A stretch of DNA of 64,000 nucleotides, from positions 62,001 through 126,000 of the forward strand of contig JAEYDL010000016.1 of NCBI GenBank assembly GCA_023403845.1, read 5' to 3'. Source of the stretch: Pseudomonadota bacterium (GTDB taxonomy: Bacteria; Desulfobacterota; Desulfovibrionia; Desulfovibrionales; Desulfovibrionaceae). Positions 25,553-34,893 of the stretch are shown here, in pieces (the stretch's first letter is position 1; the number at the start of each line of letters is the position of its first letter). The translations under genes and the position numbers were made by a program. The notes under the pieces were generated by a model that saw only the letters and a program-made list of their open reading frames with translations, was not told the DNA's origin and searched no databases.

Positions 25553-26228
25553 TTCACCAGCCTGCCGGCCCTCGGCACCTTGTGTCGGATCATGCGCCTC
25601 CTTTTCGTGAAAATAATTATAATATTAAATTATATAGTTATTTCAAAATATTATTTATAGCCACTCTGATTTTTACCCCTAAAATCATTGGATGCTTCTG
25701 GTCGTGGCTGGACATTGGGGGATAATCACAAAAGAAAAACCGCGAAATCCGGGCAATGGAAATCGCGGTCTTGCGTTTTGGTGTATACCTGATTGGAAGC
25801 TCCAAATAACTATAATACCCAGAAACTTTTCAGTTAATCAGGCTTGCTATAAAAAATAGTATCAGTTTTTATCCTGCCAAGAGCCTTGAACTATAAAACA
25901 GCTTGCAAATACAGGCTCTTCCACCTCTTTATGGCATTTATAAAAACAATTCTTTTTTGGCAAGTTAGTGTCCAAATGGTGCCTGAAGTTCTTACGATAA
26001 TATGATAGAATGATATGGGCAGATATAAAAAACATACTATGCGAGGGGCAAAAACACTCGTTGCTTTCACGCTCTTGGCTGCTATATAGTAGGGATAGAT
26101 ATGCTTGCCAGCGACTGAGTCCGTTCACCTTGACCATGGACGAGGGCGGCTGCCTCTGCCACTTAATATAATTACACGTAAAATAATAGAAAATTTTTAT
26201 ATACAGATGCTATAGGTGAGGTCGATTG
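25553..26228. other. AT-rich gene-poor stretch
   Basis: From about 25600 base composition falls to clearly AT-rich, unlike the genes on either side. No gene is supported on the plus strand. On the minus strand a 91-codon open frame (25862-26137) has no recognisable family and no clear ribosome site. A minus-strand terminator at 25739-25769 suggests that a leftward gene, perhaps now degraded, once lay to its right. Confidence 0.5.
25730..25769 (-). terminator. Minus-strand terminator in the AT-rich stretch
   Basis: ACCGCGA (25739-25745) and TCGCGGT (25763-25769) pair, with inner TCC/GGA also able to pair. Read on the minus strand the stem is followed by TTTTCTTTTG. No intact leftward gene precedes it. 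Confidence 0.65.
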
Positions 26229-26717
26229 ATGAATAAGCAACAAATATACGATTATTTAAGACGAGAAAATATTTGGCATGAAATAACAGAACACGAAGCA
26301 GTTTATAATATGGCTGAACTTTCAAATATTGAAACACCTTATCCTGAATGTGGGGCAAAGAATCTCTTTGTTCGTGATGATAAGAAAAGGAATTATTATC
26401 TTATCACTGTCAAAGGAGATAAACAAGTAGATTTGAAAGAGTTTCGTAAAAACAACAACACAAGAGCATTGTCTTTTGCATCGGCAGATGATTTAATGAA
26501 TATTATGGGATTGATACCTGGTGCAGTAACACCTCTTGGGTTGTTGAATGATTCTGAATGCAAGGTGACACTATTTTTGGATAATGACTTTATGAATGAT
26601 TTTGATTTAATAGGTGTTCACCCAAATGATAACACTGCAACAGTTTGGCTTAAAGCAAAAGACTTAATGAAACTTGTTCAGAAACACGGAAATACGGTAA
26701 ATATTGTTCAGATATAA
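26229..26717 (+). CDS. YbaK/ProX-type aminoacyl-tRNA deacylase
   Basis: Member of the YbaK/INS superfamily, which hydrolyses mischarged aminoacyl-tRNAs in trans; the ProX/PrdX branch clears Ala-tRNA(Pro). The 162-residue protein has the lead-in EITEHEAVYNMAEL, the lysine-bearing core CGAKNLFVRDDKKRNYYL and the substrate-loop region GLIPGAVTPLGLLND, which fits this branch. Its codons are strongly AT-biased compared with neighbours and it sits alone in an AT-rich stretch, which suggests transfer from a low-G+C donor such as a Firmicute (inference). The ATG at 26229 follows GTGAGGTCG. Confidence 0.85.
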   Translation: MNKQQIYDYLRRENIWHEITEHEAVYNMAELSNIETPYPECGAKNLFVRDDKKRNYYLITVKGDKQVDLKEFRKNNNTRALSFASADDLMNIMGLIPGAVTPLGLLNDSECKVTLFLDNDFMNDFDLIGVHPNDNTATVWLKAKDLMKLVQKHGNTVNIVQI

Positions 26718-27456
26718 GCCACAGACAAATTATCGTTTACACAATGGAGTCTTATCGCTGATGAACTCACACATTTATTTGAGTCGTTGATACTGTCGTG
26801 AGGTAGTTCTTTTTACAGATTCCTCCCTGAATCAGACTTCTCCGGCAACGAAAATCCGGAAACAAGGGCCGGCACGCAGGAAATCCCATTTCCTTTCCCC
26901 CAAAATATCGCTGCTCCGGGTTCTGAATCCGTGTCTGGAAATGGTCCGCTGGCGACGGCATGAGTTGCGCACGCACCTGCATCAATCTGAGGAGCCTGTA
27001 GCGGCATTTTTTTGATTGGACTCAAAAATCTGGTTCCCGGCACAGGCGTGCTTTTCGCCGGACTGACGGTTTCTCCGTGCATGAAACAGGCTTCTGGTCC
27101 GGTCTGCCGACGGCTTTCTGATTCGACGTTCCGGCAGACCGGGCCTCCCCTTTCTCCCCTGATAAATATTCTTTTTTATCGCTATCGACGTACATGCAAT
27201 CGCGGCAAGGCCTTGTCCTTCTCCCGAGCATATCATGCTTCAGCAAATGCGTGAAATATTCCGTACGAGTTCCTGCAAGTCGGCACAAAGGGCGGAAACA
27301 GCAAAGTATGCTGTTGATGCATTGCCCTCGTTACAGGACAAAAAAATACAGAAAACAAAATATACACCGTACGTCCTGACATTTCTTCAGATTGCCAATC
27401 TCTTCCATTCAAGCTAGAAAGTCTCTTATTGTATCCGGTTACAGGAGGAGTTCTGC
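26718..27456. other. Intergenic region without a supported gene
   Basis: About 740 bases between the deacylase and the M48 protease. Several open frames exist on both strands but none has a ribosome site with a recognisable product. Composition returns from AT-rich to near the window average after about 26820, so the edge of the presumed acquired stretch may lie there. Confidence 0.45.
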
Positions 27457-28200
27457 GTGAAACGATTTCTTGCGCTTTTTTCCGGTATCCTTGTCCTGTT
27501 GAGTGCTGGATGCGTGGATCAAATCAACGTTGCCAAGACGGTTGGAGCCATAGCCAATCTGGGAACAGCTGTGACCCTTTCCGACACGGACATCAAGTCC
27601 ATGTCCAAGGAAATGCGCGCACAGGGCGACGCCAAGGCGCAAGTGGCCCCATCCAGCAACAAGTACGCCAAGCGGCTGGCGGTCATTACCCGAAAGCATG
27701 CCACGGAAAAGGGACAGCCCCTCAACTTCAAAGTCTATCTGACCAGGGAGATCAACGCCAACGCGACGGCTGACGGCTCCATCCGCGTTTACTCGGGTCT
27801 CATGGATCTCATGACCGACGACGAACTCCGCTATGTGCTGGGACATGAAATCGGCCATGTGATGGAAGGACATTCCCTGTCGGCGGCCCGACTTGCATAC
27901 ACGGCTTCCGCAGCGCGTCAGGGGGCGGGGGCGCTCAATTCCGTAGCGGATATGCTTGCCAGTTCCACGCTGGGAGATATTCTGGAAGCTACGGTAAACG
28001 CCCAGTTTTCCCAGAAACAGGAATCCGACGCCGACATGTATGCTCTCGAATTCATGAAGGCCAACCATTACGATGCGCGAGCCGCCGTCACGGCCCTGCG
28101 CAAACTGGAAAAGCTGAGTTCCGGTGGCGGCGGGCTTCTGTCGAGTCATCCTGCTCCCGGGGAACGCGCCGACCGCATGGAACAGGAACTTTCCCAATAA
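27457..28200 (+). CDS. M48-family metalloprotease lipoprotein
   Basis: Zinc metalloprotease of the M48 family, anchored as a lipoprotein and probably facing the periplasm; relatives such as LoiP and BepA degrade or chaperone envelope proteins. The 247 residues start with a lipoprotein signal ending LLSAGC, carry HEIGHVMEGH (about residues 129-138) with the two zinc histidines and catalytic glutamate, and the third ligand in ESDADMYALEF. There is no TPR extension, unlike BepA. The GTG start follows AGGAGG. A perfect terminator follows. Confidence 0.92.
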   Translation: MKRFLALFSGILVLLSAGCVDQINVAKTVGAIANLGTAVTLSDTDIKSMSKEMRAQGDAKAQVAPSSNKYAKRLAVITRKHATEKGQPLNFKVYLTREINANATADGSIRVYSGLMDLMTDDELRYVLGHEIGHVMEGHSLSAARLAYTASAARQGAGALNSVADMLASSTLGDILEATVNAQFSQKQESDADMYALEFMKANHYDARAAVTALRKLEKLSSGGGGLLSSHPAPGERADRMEQELSQ

Positions 28201-28212
28201 CCCCACAAAGTG

Positions 28213-28243
28213 CAAGAGCCGGAAAAATTTCCGGCTCTTGTTT
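28213..28243 (+). terminator. Rho-independent terminator after the M48 gene
   Basis: CAAGAGCCGGAAA (28213-28225) and TTTCCGGCTCTTG (28228-28240) form a perfect 13-bp stem, followed by TTTAT. Confidence 0.85.
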
Positions 28244-28359
28244 ATGGAGGCTCCCGCAGAAAGGCTGCCTCGACATTCTTTGATCCCCGCCCCCGGTTAC
28301 CAGACCTCGAATCAGAACAACGGGAAGAGGCTGATTCTTCAGAAAAAAGACCTGCTTTC

Positions 28360-28403
28360 TGCAGAAAGAAACACGGGCATGTTTCCCCAAAACATTGCCC
28401 GTG
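28360..28403 (-). terminator. Minus-strand terminator after the hybrid kinase
   Basis: CACGGGCA (28372-28379) pairs with TGCCCGTG (28396-28403), and TGTTT with AAACA inside it. Read leftward the stem is followed by TTTCTTTCTG, so it would end the HD-GYP/Hpt/kinase transcript. Confidence 0.65.
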
Positions 28404-28446
28404 CCCGACGCCGCGCATCGCGGTCGGAAAAGTAAACGCCGTCCCC

Positions 28447-30981
28447 TCAGCTCCTCCTGCCTGTCATCTTTTCAAGAACCTGACACAGTATCGTAAAATC
28501 AATGGGTTTGGAAATATGGGCATTCATGCCGGCCGCCGTGGTCGCCGCGATATCTTCCGTAAAGGCATTTGCGGTGACGGCTATGATGGGGATAATCTTG
28601 GCATCCGGCCGAGACAGGACGCGGATTGTTCTGGTCGCTTCACATCCATCCATCTGAGGCATTTGCATATCCATGAGGATTGCGTCGAATTCAAAGGGTT
28701 GAGAGGTTCTGAATTTTTCTACAGCCTCCACCCCATTCCATGCCTGTACGACCTTGATGCCGTTCATGGACAAAACTTCCGTGGCGATCTCCATGTTGAC
28801 CATGTTGTCTTCAGCCAGCAAAATCTTTTTGCCTTCAAGAGAAAACGTATGCGAAGGAATGGCCTTTTCCCTTTCTGTGGCCCGTACATCAGCCTGGGCG
28901 ACCGTCAGCGGCATACTGACGGTAAAGGTCGTTCCCTTGCCGAGTTCGCTGGTCACATTGATCTGACCGCTCATCTGCGTCACAAGATTCTTCACGATGG
29001 GCATGCCAAGCCCGGTGCCTGAAATCTGTCTGGAGGTAAACCGCGTTTCACGGGCATAGGGTTCAAACAGAAGGGGCAGAAACTCCTTCGACATGCCGAC
29101 CCCGGTATCCCGCACCACAATCTGATACTGGGAATACTCCTTGTCCTCAAACTGCCGTACATCTACGGAAACATCGTCGCCCTCGGAAGTAAACTTGAAG
29201 GCATTGGACAGCAGGTTGTTCATGATCTGGCTAATGCGGGACGCATCTCCAAGCACCTCTGGATTCTGGATCTCGTAACGGACCAGAAACGATTTTCCCT
29301 CCGCCTCCGCCTGCAGCCTGAACATCGTAACGCATTCCTCGATGCAGTTCTGCAGATTGAACTGCTGATTATTCAGCACCACCTTGCCCTGTTCTATGCG
29401 GGACATATCCAAAATATCGTTGATCAGGTCAAGAAGCTGTCGGCTGGAATAAGAAATCTTTTCCATATAGCCGGCTACCTTTTCCGGCTCATTCAGATGC
29501 TGGCTCACCAGGTTGGACAATCCTATAATCGCGTTCAACGGTGTACGCATGTCATGGGACATATTACTGAAAAAAGCATGTTTCGTCTTTTCGCTGCGCC
29601 GGGAAGTTTCCAGAGCATTTTCCAGCAGCCTGCGCTCCTGCAACTGTCGCTGCTTTTCCTGCTCCACCTCTCTGAAGCAGAGAACCACCTCTCCCGGAGC
29701 CAGCGATACGTCGAACAGAACCCGCACGTTCACCCAACGGTAGGTGTCGCCGAACAACCGAAGAAAATCTCCGCCGAAGTCCTGAATTCGCTGCGCCACC
29801 AGCCTGCGGATGCTCTCGGAGGAAAAGCTTTCCAGATATTCCTTGTACGCTCCTGGTTCGATTACCTCCTTCATGACACGCAACAGTTCCTCGTACGATC
29901 CTTTTGTCGCCAGCCTGCTCCGGACGTAATCGGACCCCTTGATCATTTCATAGGTATTTCTTTCAAAATCCACACGATAAAGCGCATAGTAAGAATTCCC
30001 CAGAACCCGAATCGTCTCGTTGGTGCGCTCCACCTGTCTATTGAGGCTGAAGTCTCTCCAGAGGATCAAAATAATGGTCAGAAGGGATAAAAAAAAGAAT
30101 ATGATGAAAAGGATGCTGATCCGATACAAATTTCCGAGTATGGTATCATAGGGAATCGTTATGATGGCCAGCCATCCGTTCGGCATGATGCTGTAATAAA
30201 CATTACGCAAATTCCCGTTTGGATCATAGATGGACGAATCATATGCGTCCTGTTCACCATTGAGAATGCTGCGCACCAGAATATTCATGTATCGCTGAAT
30301 TTCATTGTCCGGAAGATTCAAAATGGTCTGCTTGTAAATCAATGTTCCGGCGCTGTCGCACAGATAGAAGGACGCCTCTTCGGGAAGGGTCAGCGGATTT
30401 TTCTGAAACTGAAAATTTTGCGGAAAAATATCAAAGGCAAGAACCGCATCGGCAAATTTGCACTTCTGGGCTATGGTGATTACCGGCTTGTCGTAAATGG
30501 CGTCGGTATAGGCAGGCGTAAAGATCACGCGCCCTTCGGCCGCTACGGCCATCCTGTACCAGGGGGCCTGCGTGAAATCGTACGTCTCATCGCCTGCCCA
30601 CGGATTCGCAGCGACGATCTTACCGTCCATCACGGCATAGGGGTCCACCGTATTTTTTCCCAATACGCTCTGAATACTCTTAAAATACAGCTGAAGCCAG
30701 CGTTCCGGATTTTCCTGCGGCCCTTCATCGTATATAGGGACGTCAAGCGTCTGCGTGCCGAAGGCCATAAGGGACTCATAAATAGTCAAATTATTCCACT
30801 CTTCCGAAGCGTAGCTTCTGGCTAGAGACTCCCCCATTTCCTGTGCGTTTTTTAAAAGTTCCGTACGCAGGATCCAGAAGCCGCCGCCTCCGAGAATTGT
30901 AAACGCACAAAGCACGATCAGGTAGACGGACAAATGCCGGAGATCCCGTCTCCACCTCCACTTCATCCGCAGAGACGTCAT
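28447..30981 (-). CDS. Cache-domain hybrid sensor histidine kinase
   Basis: Membrane sensor kinase with its own receiver. The 844-residue product has an N-terminal membrane segment (about 15-37), a large periplasmic double-Cache-type sensor (about 40-275) and a second membrane segment (about 280-302). A PAS-like linker follows, then HisKA with the histidine in SNMSHDMRTPLNAIIG (about 475) and HATPase with NNLLSNAFKF and RDTGVGMS. A C-terminal receiver has LLAEDNMVNMEIA and the aspartate in ILMDMQMPQMDG (about 770). I chose ATG at 30981, which overlaps the Hpt gene stop as ATGA. The ligand is unknown. Confidence 0.92.
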   Translation of the reverse strand: MTSLRMKWRWRRDLRHLSVYLIVLCAFTILGGGGFWILRTELLKNAQEMGESLARSYASEEWNNLTIYESLMAFGTQTLDVPIYDEGPQENPERWLQLYFKSIQSVLGKNTVDPYAVMDGKIVAANPWAGDETYDFTQAPWYRMAVAAEGRVIFTPAYTDAIYDKPVITIAQKCKFADAVLAFDIFPQNFQFQKNPLTLPEEASFYLCDSAGTLIYKQTILNLPDNEIQRYMNILVRSILNGEQDAYDSSIYDPNGNLRNVYYSIMPNGWLAIITIPYDTILGNLYRISILFIIFFFLSLLTIILILWRDFSLNRQVERTNETIRVLGNSYYALYRVDFERNTYEMIKGSDYVRSRLATKGSYEELLRVMKEVIEPGAYKEYLESFSSESIRRLVAQRIQDFGGDFLRLFGDTYRWVNVRVLFDVSLAPGEVVLCFREVEQEKQRQLQERRLLENALETSRRSEKTKHAFFSNMSHDMRTPLNAIIGLSNLVSQHLNEPEKVAGYMEKISYSSRQLLDLINDILDMSRIEQGKVVLNNQQFNLQNCIEECVTMFRLQAEAEGKSFLVRYEIQNPEVLGDASRISQIMNNLLSNAFKFTSEGDDVSVDVRQFEDKEYSQYQIVVRDTGVGMSKEFLPLLFEPYARETRFTSRQISGTGLGMPIVKNLVTQMSGQINVTSELGKGTTFTVSMPLTVAQADVRATEREKAIPSHTFSLEGKKILLAEDNMVNMEIATEVLSMNGIKVVQAWNGVEAVEKFRTSQPFEFDAILMDMQMPQMDGCEATRTIRVLSRPDAKIIPIIAVTANAFTEDIAATTAAGMNAHISKPIDFTILCQVLEKMTGRRS

Positions 30982-31337
30982 TGCAGGCACTCCAGAATTG
31001 CTTCAGTCGCCTGCGCATAGGCGGCTTCCACCTCGGGCATCATATCGGCTGCACTTTTCAGATCGCCGGCTCTCAGCAGTTCCAGCTGTCTGGCAACCAG
31101 ATTCGACAAGGTGACGAGAGACAAGTTGGCGCACAGTCCCTTCAACGTGTGCGCTGCGGCGATAGCCCCTTCCATATCCGCACTGGCTATCGCCCCGGTC
31201 AGATTGCGGCAGCCGGGATCTTCCGGGAATTTCTTCAGAAAACGGACCAGCAGGGCTTCATTCCCCATAAAGCGTTTCAAAGCTCCTTTTACATCGATTC
31301 CGGCGGAGGTCAGTCTTCTTTCCACCACATCGTCCAT
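30978..31337 (-). CDS. Histidine phosphotransfer (Hpt) protein
   Basis: Free-standing 119-residue phosphotransfer domain. The phosphorylated histidine is in AAHTLKGLCANL (about residue 61), the signature of Hpt four-helix bundles. It lies between the HD-GYP regulator and the hybrid kinase and overlaps the kinase start by four bases, so it very likely carries phosphate from the kinase receiver to the HD-GYP receiver (inference from order and domain types). AAGGAG precedes the ATG. Confidence 0.9.
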   Translation of the reverse strand: MDDVVERRLTSAGIDVKGALKRFMGNEALLVRFLKKFPEDPGCRNLTGAIASADMEGAIAAAHTLKGLCANLSLVTLSNLVARQLELLRAGDLKSAADMMPEVEAAYAQATEAILECLQ

Positions 31338-31349
31338 TTTCCAGCTCCT

Positions 31350-32426
31350 TTACCGGGTGATGCTCTGCCGCATCTCTTTTTCCACCTGAAAAAAACATTC
31401 CAGCAAGCGCGGATTGAAAACGCCGCACTCTCCGTTTGCGATCATGGCCAGCGCCTTCTCCGGCGAAAAGGCGTTCTTGTAGACTCTTCTGCTGACCAGA
31501 GCGTCATAAACGTCCGCCAGGGCGACCACCTGTGCCCAGATGGAACACTCGTCGCCCTTCAGCCCGTCCGGATACCCCCTTCCGTCCCAACGCTCATGAT
31601 GGTGCCTCGCAATGTCATATGCATACCTGTAGACTCCGAGTTCCCGCATCTGCGGAATATTTTCCAACAGCAGCGCCCCCTGAACCGTATGCGTCTTCAT
31701 GATCTCGTATTCTTCGGGAGACAGCCGTCCCGGCTTGTTCAATATGGCATCCGGAATGGCAATTTTCCCGACGTCATGCATGATGGAAGCCAGGGCGATG
31801 TGATTCATATCGTCTTCGGACACCCCCTGACCGAATTCCGTATTGACAAGCATGAACCGGGTGATGTCGCGAATACGCCGGACATGTTCTCCGGACTCGC
31901 CATTACGGAATTCAATGGCGGCAGCCAGCGACTCCACCATCCCCTGATTCAGCTTGATGATCTGCTGGGCCTGCCGCAAAAGCTCCGACTGCTGCCGCTC
32001 CACTACGTTGCTGAGCTGCCTTCTGGACTGAAACAGTTCCACGACGGACTGCACGCGGCGTATGACGATATAAGGAGCGACGGGCTTGCTGATTATATCC
32101 ATGACGCCCAGCTCGTAGGCATCTTGCATGAGAGCATCGCCCGTTTCCGCCGTAATCAAAAAAATGGGAGTCTGCTGGGGAACCCCCGCGTCATGCAAGT
32201 GTCTCAGAACTTCGATCCCGTTCATCTCGGGCATGATGACATCCAGAAGCACCGCACAGATTCTGTTCCGAAGGGCAAAAAGCCTCTCCAGTCCCACCCT
32301 GCCGTTCTCTGCTTCCTCAATGGCATAAAAACGGGAAAAAATGTTCTCCAGAATCCCCCGGTTCACGGCGTCATCGTCGATGATGAGCATAGTATCCGGG
32401 ACTACGTGCCGCTGGTTTGTCTTCAC
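31350..32426 (-). CDS. Response regulator with HD-GYP domain
   Basis: Output protein of the relay: a receiver joined to an HD-GYP domain, a class that cleaves cyclic di-GMP. The 358-residue product has the receiver acidic pocket IIDDDAVN, the aspartate in VLLDVIMPEMNG (about residue 61) and the lysine in SKPVAP. A coiled linker is followed by HD-GYP motifs SGEHVRRIRD, MHDVGKIAIPD, HHERWDGRGYPDGL and ADVYDAL, all apparently intact, so it is probably active. It starts with GTG after GGGAGGAG. It is first in the operon with Hpt and kinase genes 12 bases downstream. Confidence 0.93.
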   Translation of the reverse strand: MKTNQRHVVPDTMLIIDDDAVNRGILENIFSRFYAIEEAENGRVGLERLFALRNRICAVLLDVIMPEMNGIEVLRHLHDAGVPQQTPIFLITAETGDALMQDAYELGVMDIISKPVAPYIVIRRVQSVVELFQSRRQLSNVVERQQSELLRQAQQIIKLNQGMVESLAAAIEFRNGESGEHVRRIRDITRFMLVNTEFGQGVSEDDMNHIALASIMHDVGKIAIPDAILNKPGRLSPEEYEIMKTHTVQGALLLENIPQMRELGVYRYAYDIARHHHERWDGRGYPDGLKGDECSIWAQVVALADVYDALVSRRVYKNAFSPEKALAMIANGECGVFNPRLLECFFQVEKEMRQSITR

Positions 32427-32846
32427 AAGGCTCCTCCCGCAAGGCGGCCTTTTCCTGAAAGGATGACTGCCCGTGTCTGTTCAACAGCAGATAGCCATGA
32501 TCTCGTTATTTTATTCCTTGCCCGGAATGTGTCAATATAAAAGCCAACCTGCATTCAATATGACATAATGACAAAGCGTGACTCTCTCCCGCAGAGGCTC
32601 CCTGCCGGCTTTGAAGGCTGTCGTCAAACGACGTTTGCAAAAGACGGTTACATAACGGCGCGCCCGGACCTGATGCCCCTTTTCCATGGCCGGGGAAACC
32701 GCTCCGGCCTCCGGCATCGCACGGTCCCCTCCCTCACGGACATTCTTCCGAAGCTCGCGGATGGAAATTTCTCATATCGGAGAACACCATCCGGAAGTCC
32801 GTCTCCTGAAAATCATACCCTTTCCTGCAATCTCTTGTTTTACTGG
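32427..32846. other. Intergenic region upstream of the HD-GYP operon
   Basis: About 420 bases between two leftward genes. It must hold the promoter for the HD-GYP operon (AT-rich near 32500-32570) and the end of the FmdE-MoeA transcript. No gene is supported; longer open frames here run antisense to the neighbours. Confidence 0.45.
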
Positions 32847-34475
32847 TTATTTTCCAAACCAGCACTTTGGGTATGTGCATATCTTGCAGCTGAGGCAGTA
32901 ACCGCCGTCGCCAAGCCGGGAGAGCTCGCCCCGGGTGATTTCACGACCCGCGAGGAGACGCGGCAACAACAGATCCAAAATAGTGGTCTTGTAATAAAGA
33001 GCGCATGCAGGTACTCCGATGACCTGCATGGCGTCCATGCGTCCCACAAGACACATGGTCCCCGGCAATACCGGCATGCCGTGCAGCACATCGCGGAGTC
33101 CTGCCCTGATGAGGGCCTGCCGCGTCAGATCATCCGGATCAACGGACAAACCTCCCGTAGTGACCAGAAGATCGGCTCCTGCCTCCTGAATTTCCGCCAC
33201 AGCCTCAGCGATACGATCCGCATCGTCAGGCACGATGACGGATCTGACCACGGAACAGCCATACTGTCGGGCCTTGGCCATAATGACGGGAATGAACCTG
33301 TCCTCGATAATGCCCTGGAAAACCTCGGTCCCCGTAACCAGCACGCCTATCCGGGCCTGCCGCAAAGGCAGAACCTCAAAAAGGGACCTCTCTCCAAGAA
33401 CAGCCAGAGCCTCGCCGAGGCGTTCCCGGCTGATATGCAGCGGAATGGCGCGTGTTCCAGCAAGCCTGCCTCCCTTCCCGACCAGCGTGGCATCCTGCCG
33501 GGAGGCGACCATGACGTCCGGAATCATGTTGAAACGCCGCATCCGTTCCACATCGACAGAGAACAGACCGTCACGATCAGCCTCAAAATCAATCTTGCCT
33601 TCGCGAGGAGGCAAACGATAGGTGACGCCGGCACCGGCCATACGTCTGGCCAGAGTTTCCGCCGCCTCATTTTCATGCACAAGTTCCGCAGCCTCAGGTG
33701 CAGGCGCCCCCTCTTCCACGGCCACATGAAAACGTCCCATCTGCTGCAGACGGCAAATATCCCCTACGGTGATGCGTTGCCCGGCCCGAAATTCAGGCCC
33801 CTTGAACTTGCCCGGTTCGATGCGGGTCATGTCGTGTGCGGCGGTTTTCCCCACGGCTTCCTCCACCGGTACGATTCTGGTCGCCGAGGCGGCCCTGACC
33901 ACCCGGCTCGCCGTCACATACGGAGCCTCACCCTGACATCCGCGGCATACGGGGCCGTCCTCAAGCGGATAGGCCTCGCCACAGGAGGGACAGATGCCTA
34001 TGCGCTCCATATGAGCGTGCCCGAGGAAACGACGCTTTATGGTTACCGGACGGATCGAGCAGATGGAGTCTCCAGCCATTTCGATTTCCTCCAGCAGTTT
34101 CCGCTCATCCTGCTCATGCTTGGGCTTTTCCTTAAGGAACCAGCCCCGAATTTCGGGAAAGGCATTCAACCGAACCGGATCCACTGACACCCGGAATCCA
34201 TCGCCGGTATGCTTGTCGAACAGGGAAACGGCATAACGTCCGAGATTTATCACCTTCATCCAGTTGTTTCCGGTACTGCACAGCGTAAGCAGCTGGACGG
34301 CGTCAGGAAGACACTTGCGGCTCTCCACCACGGCTTCAAACAGCGTGCCTTCCGGCAAACGGGCCTTCGCCATCTCCACCATATAACCGCCGACGAGCAG
34401 ACCGGGAGCCGCATAGCCATGAAATTTTTCGGCAAGGCCTTTGAACTCGGCAAACGTGTAGGGACCTATGTTCAT
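32847..34475 (-). CDS. FmdE-MoeA fusion, molybdopterin-related
   Basis: Two-part protein of 542 residues. Residues 1-190 are an FmdE-type domain (formylmethanofuran dehydrogenase subunit E family; GYAAPGLLVGG motif) with a zinc ribbon CPSCG and CRGCQ (about 162-180). Residues about 185-520 are a MoeA/MoCF-like molybdopterin-binding domain with VGKTAAHDMT, LVTGTEV and TTGGLSVDPDD. The C-terminus has CLSCKICTYPKCWFGK, a C-x2-C-x2-C-x4-C cluster that could bind iron-sulfur or zinc. Related Desulfovibrio proteins are often labelled 'trehalose-binding', which the domains do not support. Likely a helper in molybdenum or tungsten cofactor insertion (inference). The ATG follows AAGGAGAA. Confidence 0.85.
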   Translation of the reverse strand: MNIGPYTFAEFKGLAEKFHGYAAPGLLVGGYMVEMAKARLPEGTLFEAVVESRKCLPDAVQLLTLCSTGNNWMKVINLGRYAVSLFDKHTGDGFRVSVDPVRLNAFPEIRGWFLKEKPKHEQDERKLLEEIEMAGDSICSIRPVTIKRRFLGHAHMERIGICPSCGEAYPLEDGPVCRGCQGEAPYVTASRVVRAASATRIVPVEEAVGKTAAHDMTRIEPGKFKGPEFRAGQRITVGDICRLQQMGRFHVAVEEGAPAPEAAELVHENEAAETLARRMAGAGVTYRLPPREGKIDFEADRDGLFSVDVERMRRFNMIPDVMVASRQDATLVGKGGRLAGTRAIPLHISRERLGEALAVLGERSLFEVLPLRQARIGVLVTGTEVFQGIIEDRFIPVIMAKARQYGCSVVRSVIVPDDADRIAEAVAEIQEAGADLLVTTGGLSVDPDDLTRQALIRAGLRDVLHGMPVLPGTMCLVGRMDAMQVIGVPACALYYKTTILDLLLPRLLAGREITRGELSRLGDGGYCLSCKICTYPKCWFGK

Positions 34476-34893
34476 GGATTCTCCTTGATGTTCTTTGAGC
34501 GAAGCCCGGCAAACAATCTCAATGTACTGTGGGCATGCCTGCTGATTTTAGCAGGAGCTGTTCCCTTCATCAAGTCCAGGAATAAAAGCATCCATGCGAT
34601 AATGCATGGTTTTCTCATATCAACTTATTAATCCGCGACAGCCGTTTCCACAAAAATGGAACCTTTTCGCGCAGAAGTTCCGACATGGGGAAATACGCGG
34701 CGGCCGTTCCTTGCCGGAGAAAGGCCGCAAGCGCTCCGTTCCGTCCGGACGAACATTTCGGCATCCCGGAATCGGAATGTCCTTATGCACGTTTTGGAAG
34801 AAGTCCTGTAGTTGTCTTTGCCGCCGCAGTCAGGTATCACCATCCCTACCCGCAGGGCTTTCATACAACTTTTTCATCAATCAAGGATCGTTC
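34476..34893. other. Divergent promoter region between FmdE-MoeA and trmI genes
   Basis: About 420 bases between divergent genes. No gene is supported. An open frame reading into trmI from 34606 lacks similarity before the conserved start, so it was not used. Confidence 0.45.

Noticed and set aside
25862..26137. A 91-codon minus-strand open frame in the AT-rich stretch
   Set aside because: No ribosome site, no recognisable domain and an odd composition. A leftward terminator lies about 90 bases beyond it, so a decayed gene is possible, but I cannot support a coding call.
32847..34475. Trehalose-binding protein, a common database label for relatives
   Set aside because: The visible domains are FmdE zinc ribbon and MoeA/MoCF; nothing resembles a sugar-binding protein and there is no signal peptide.
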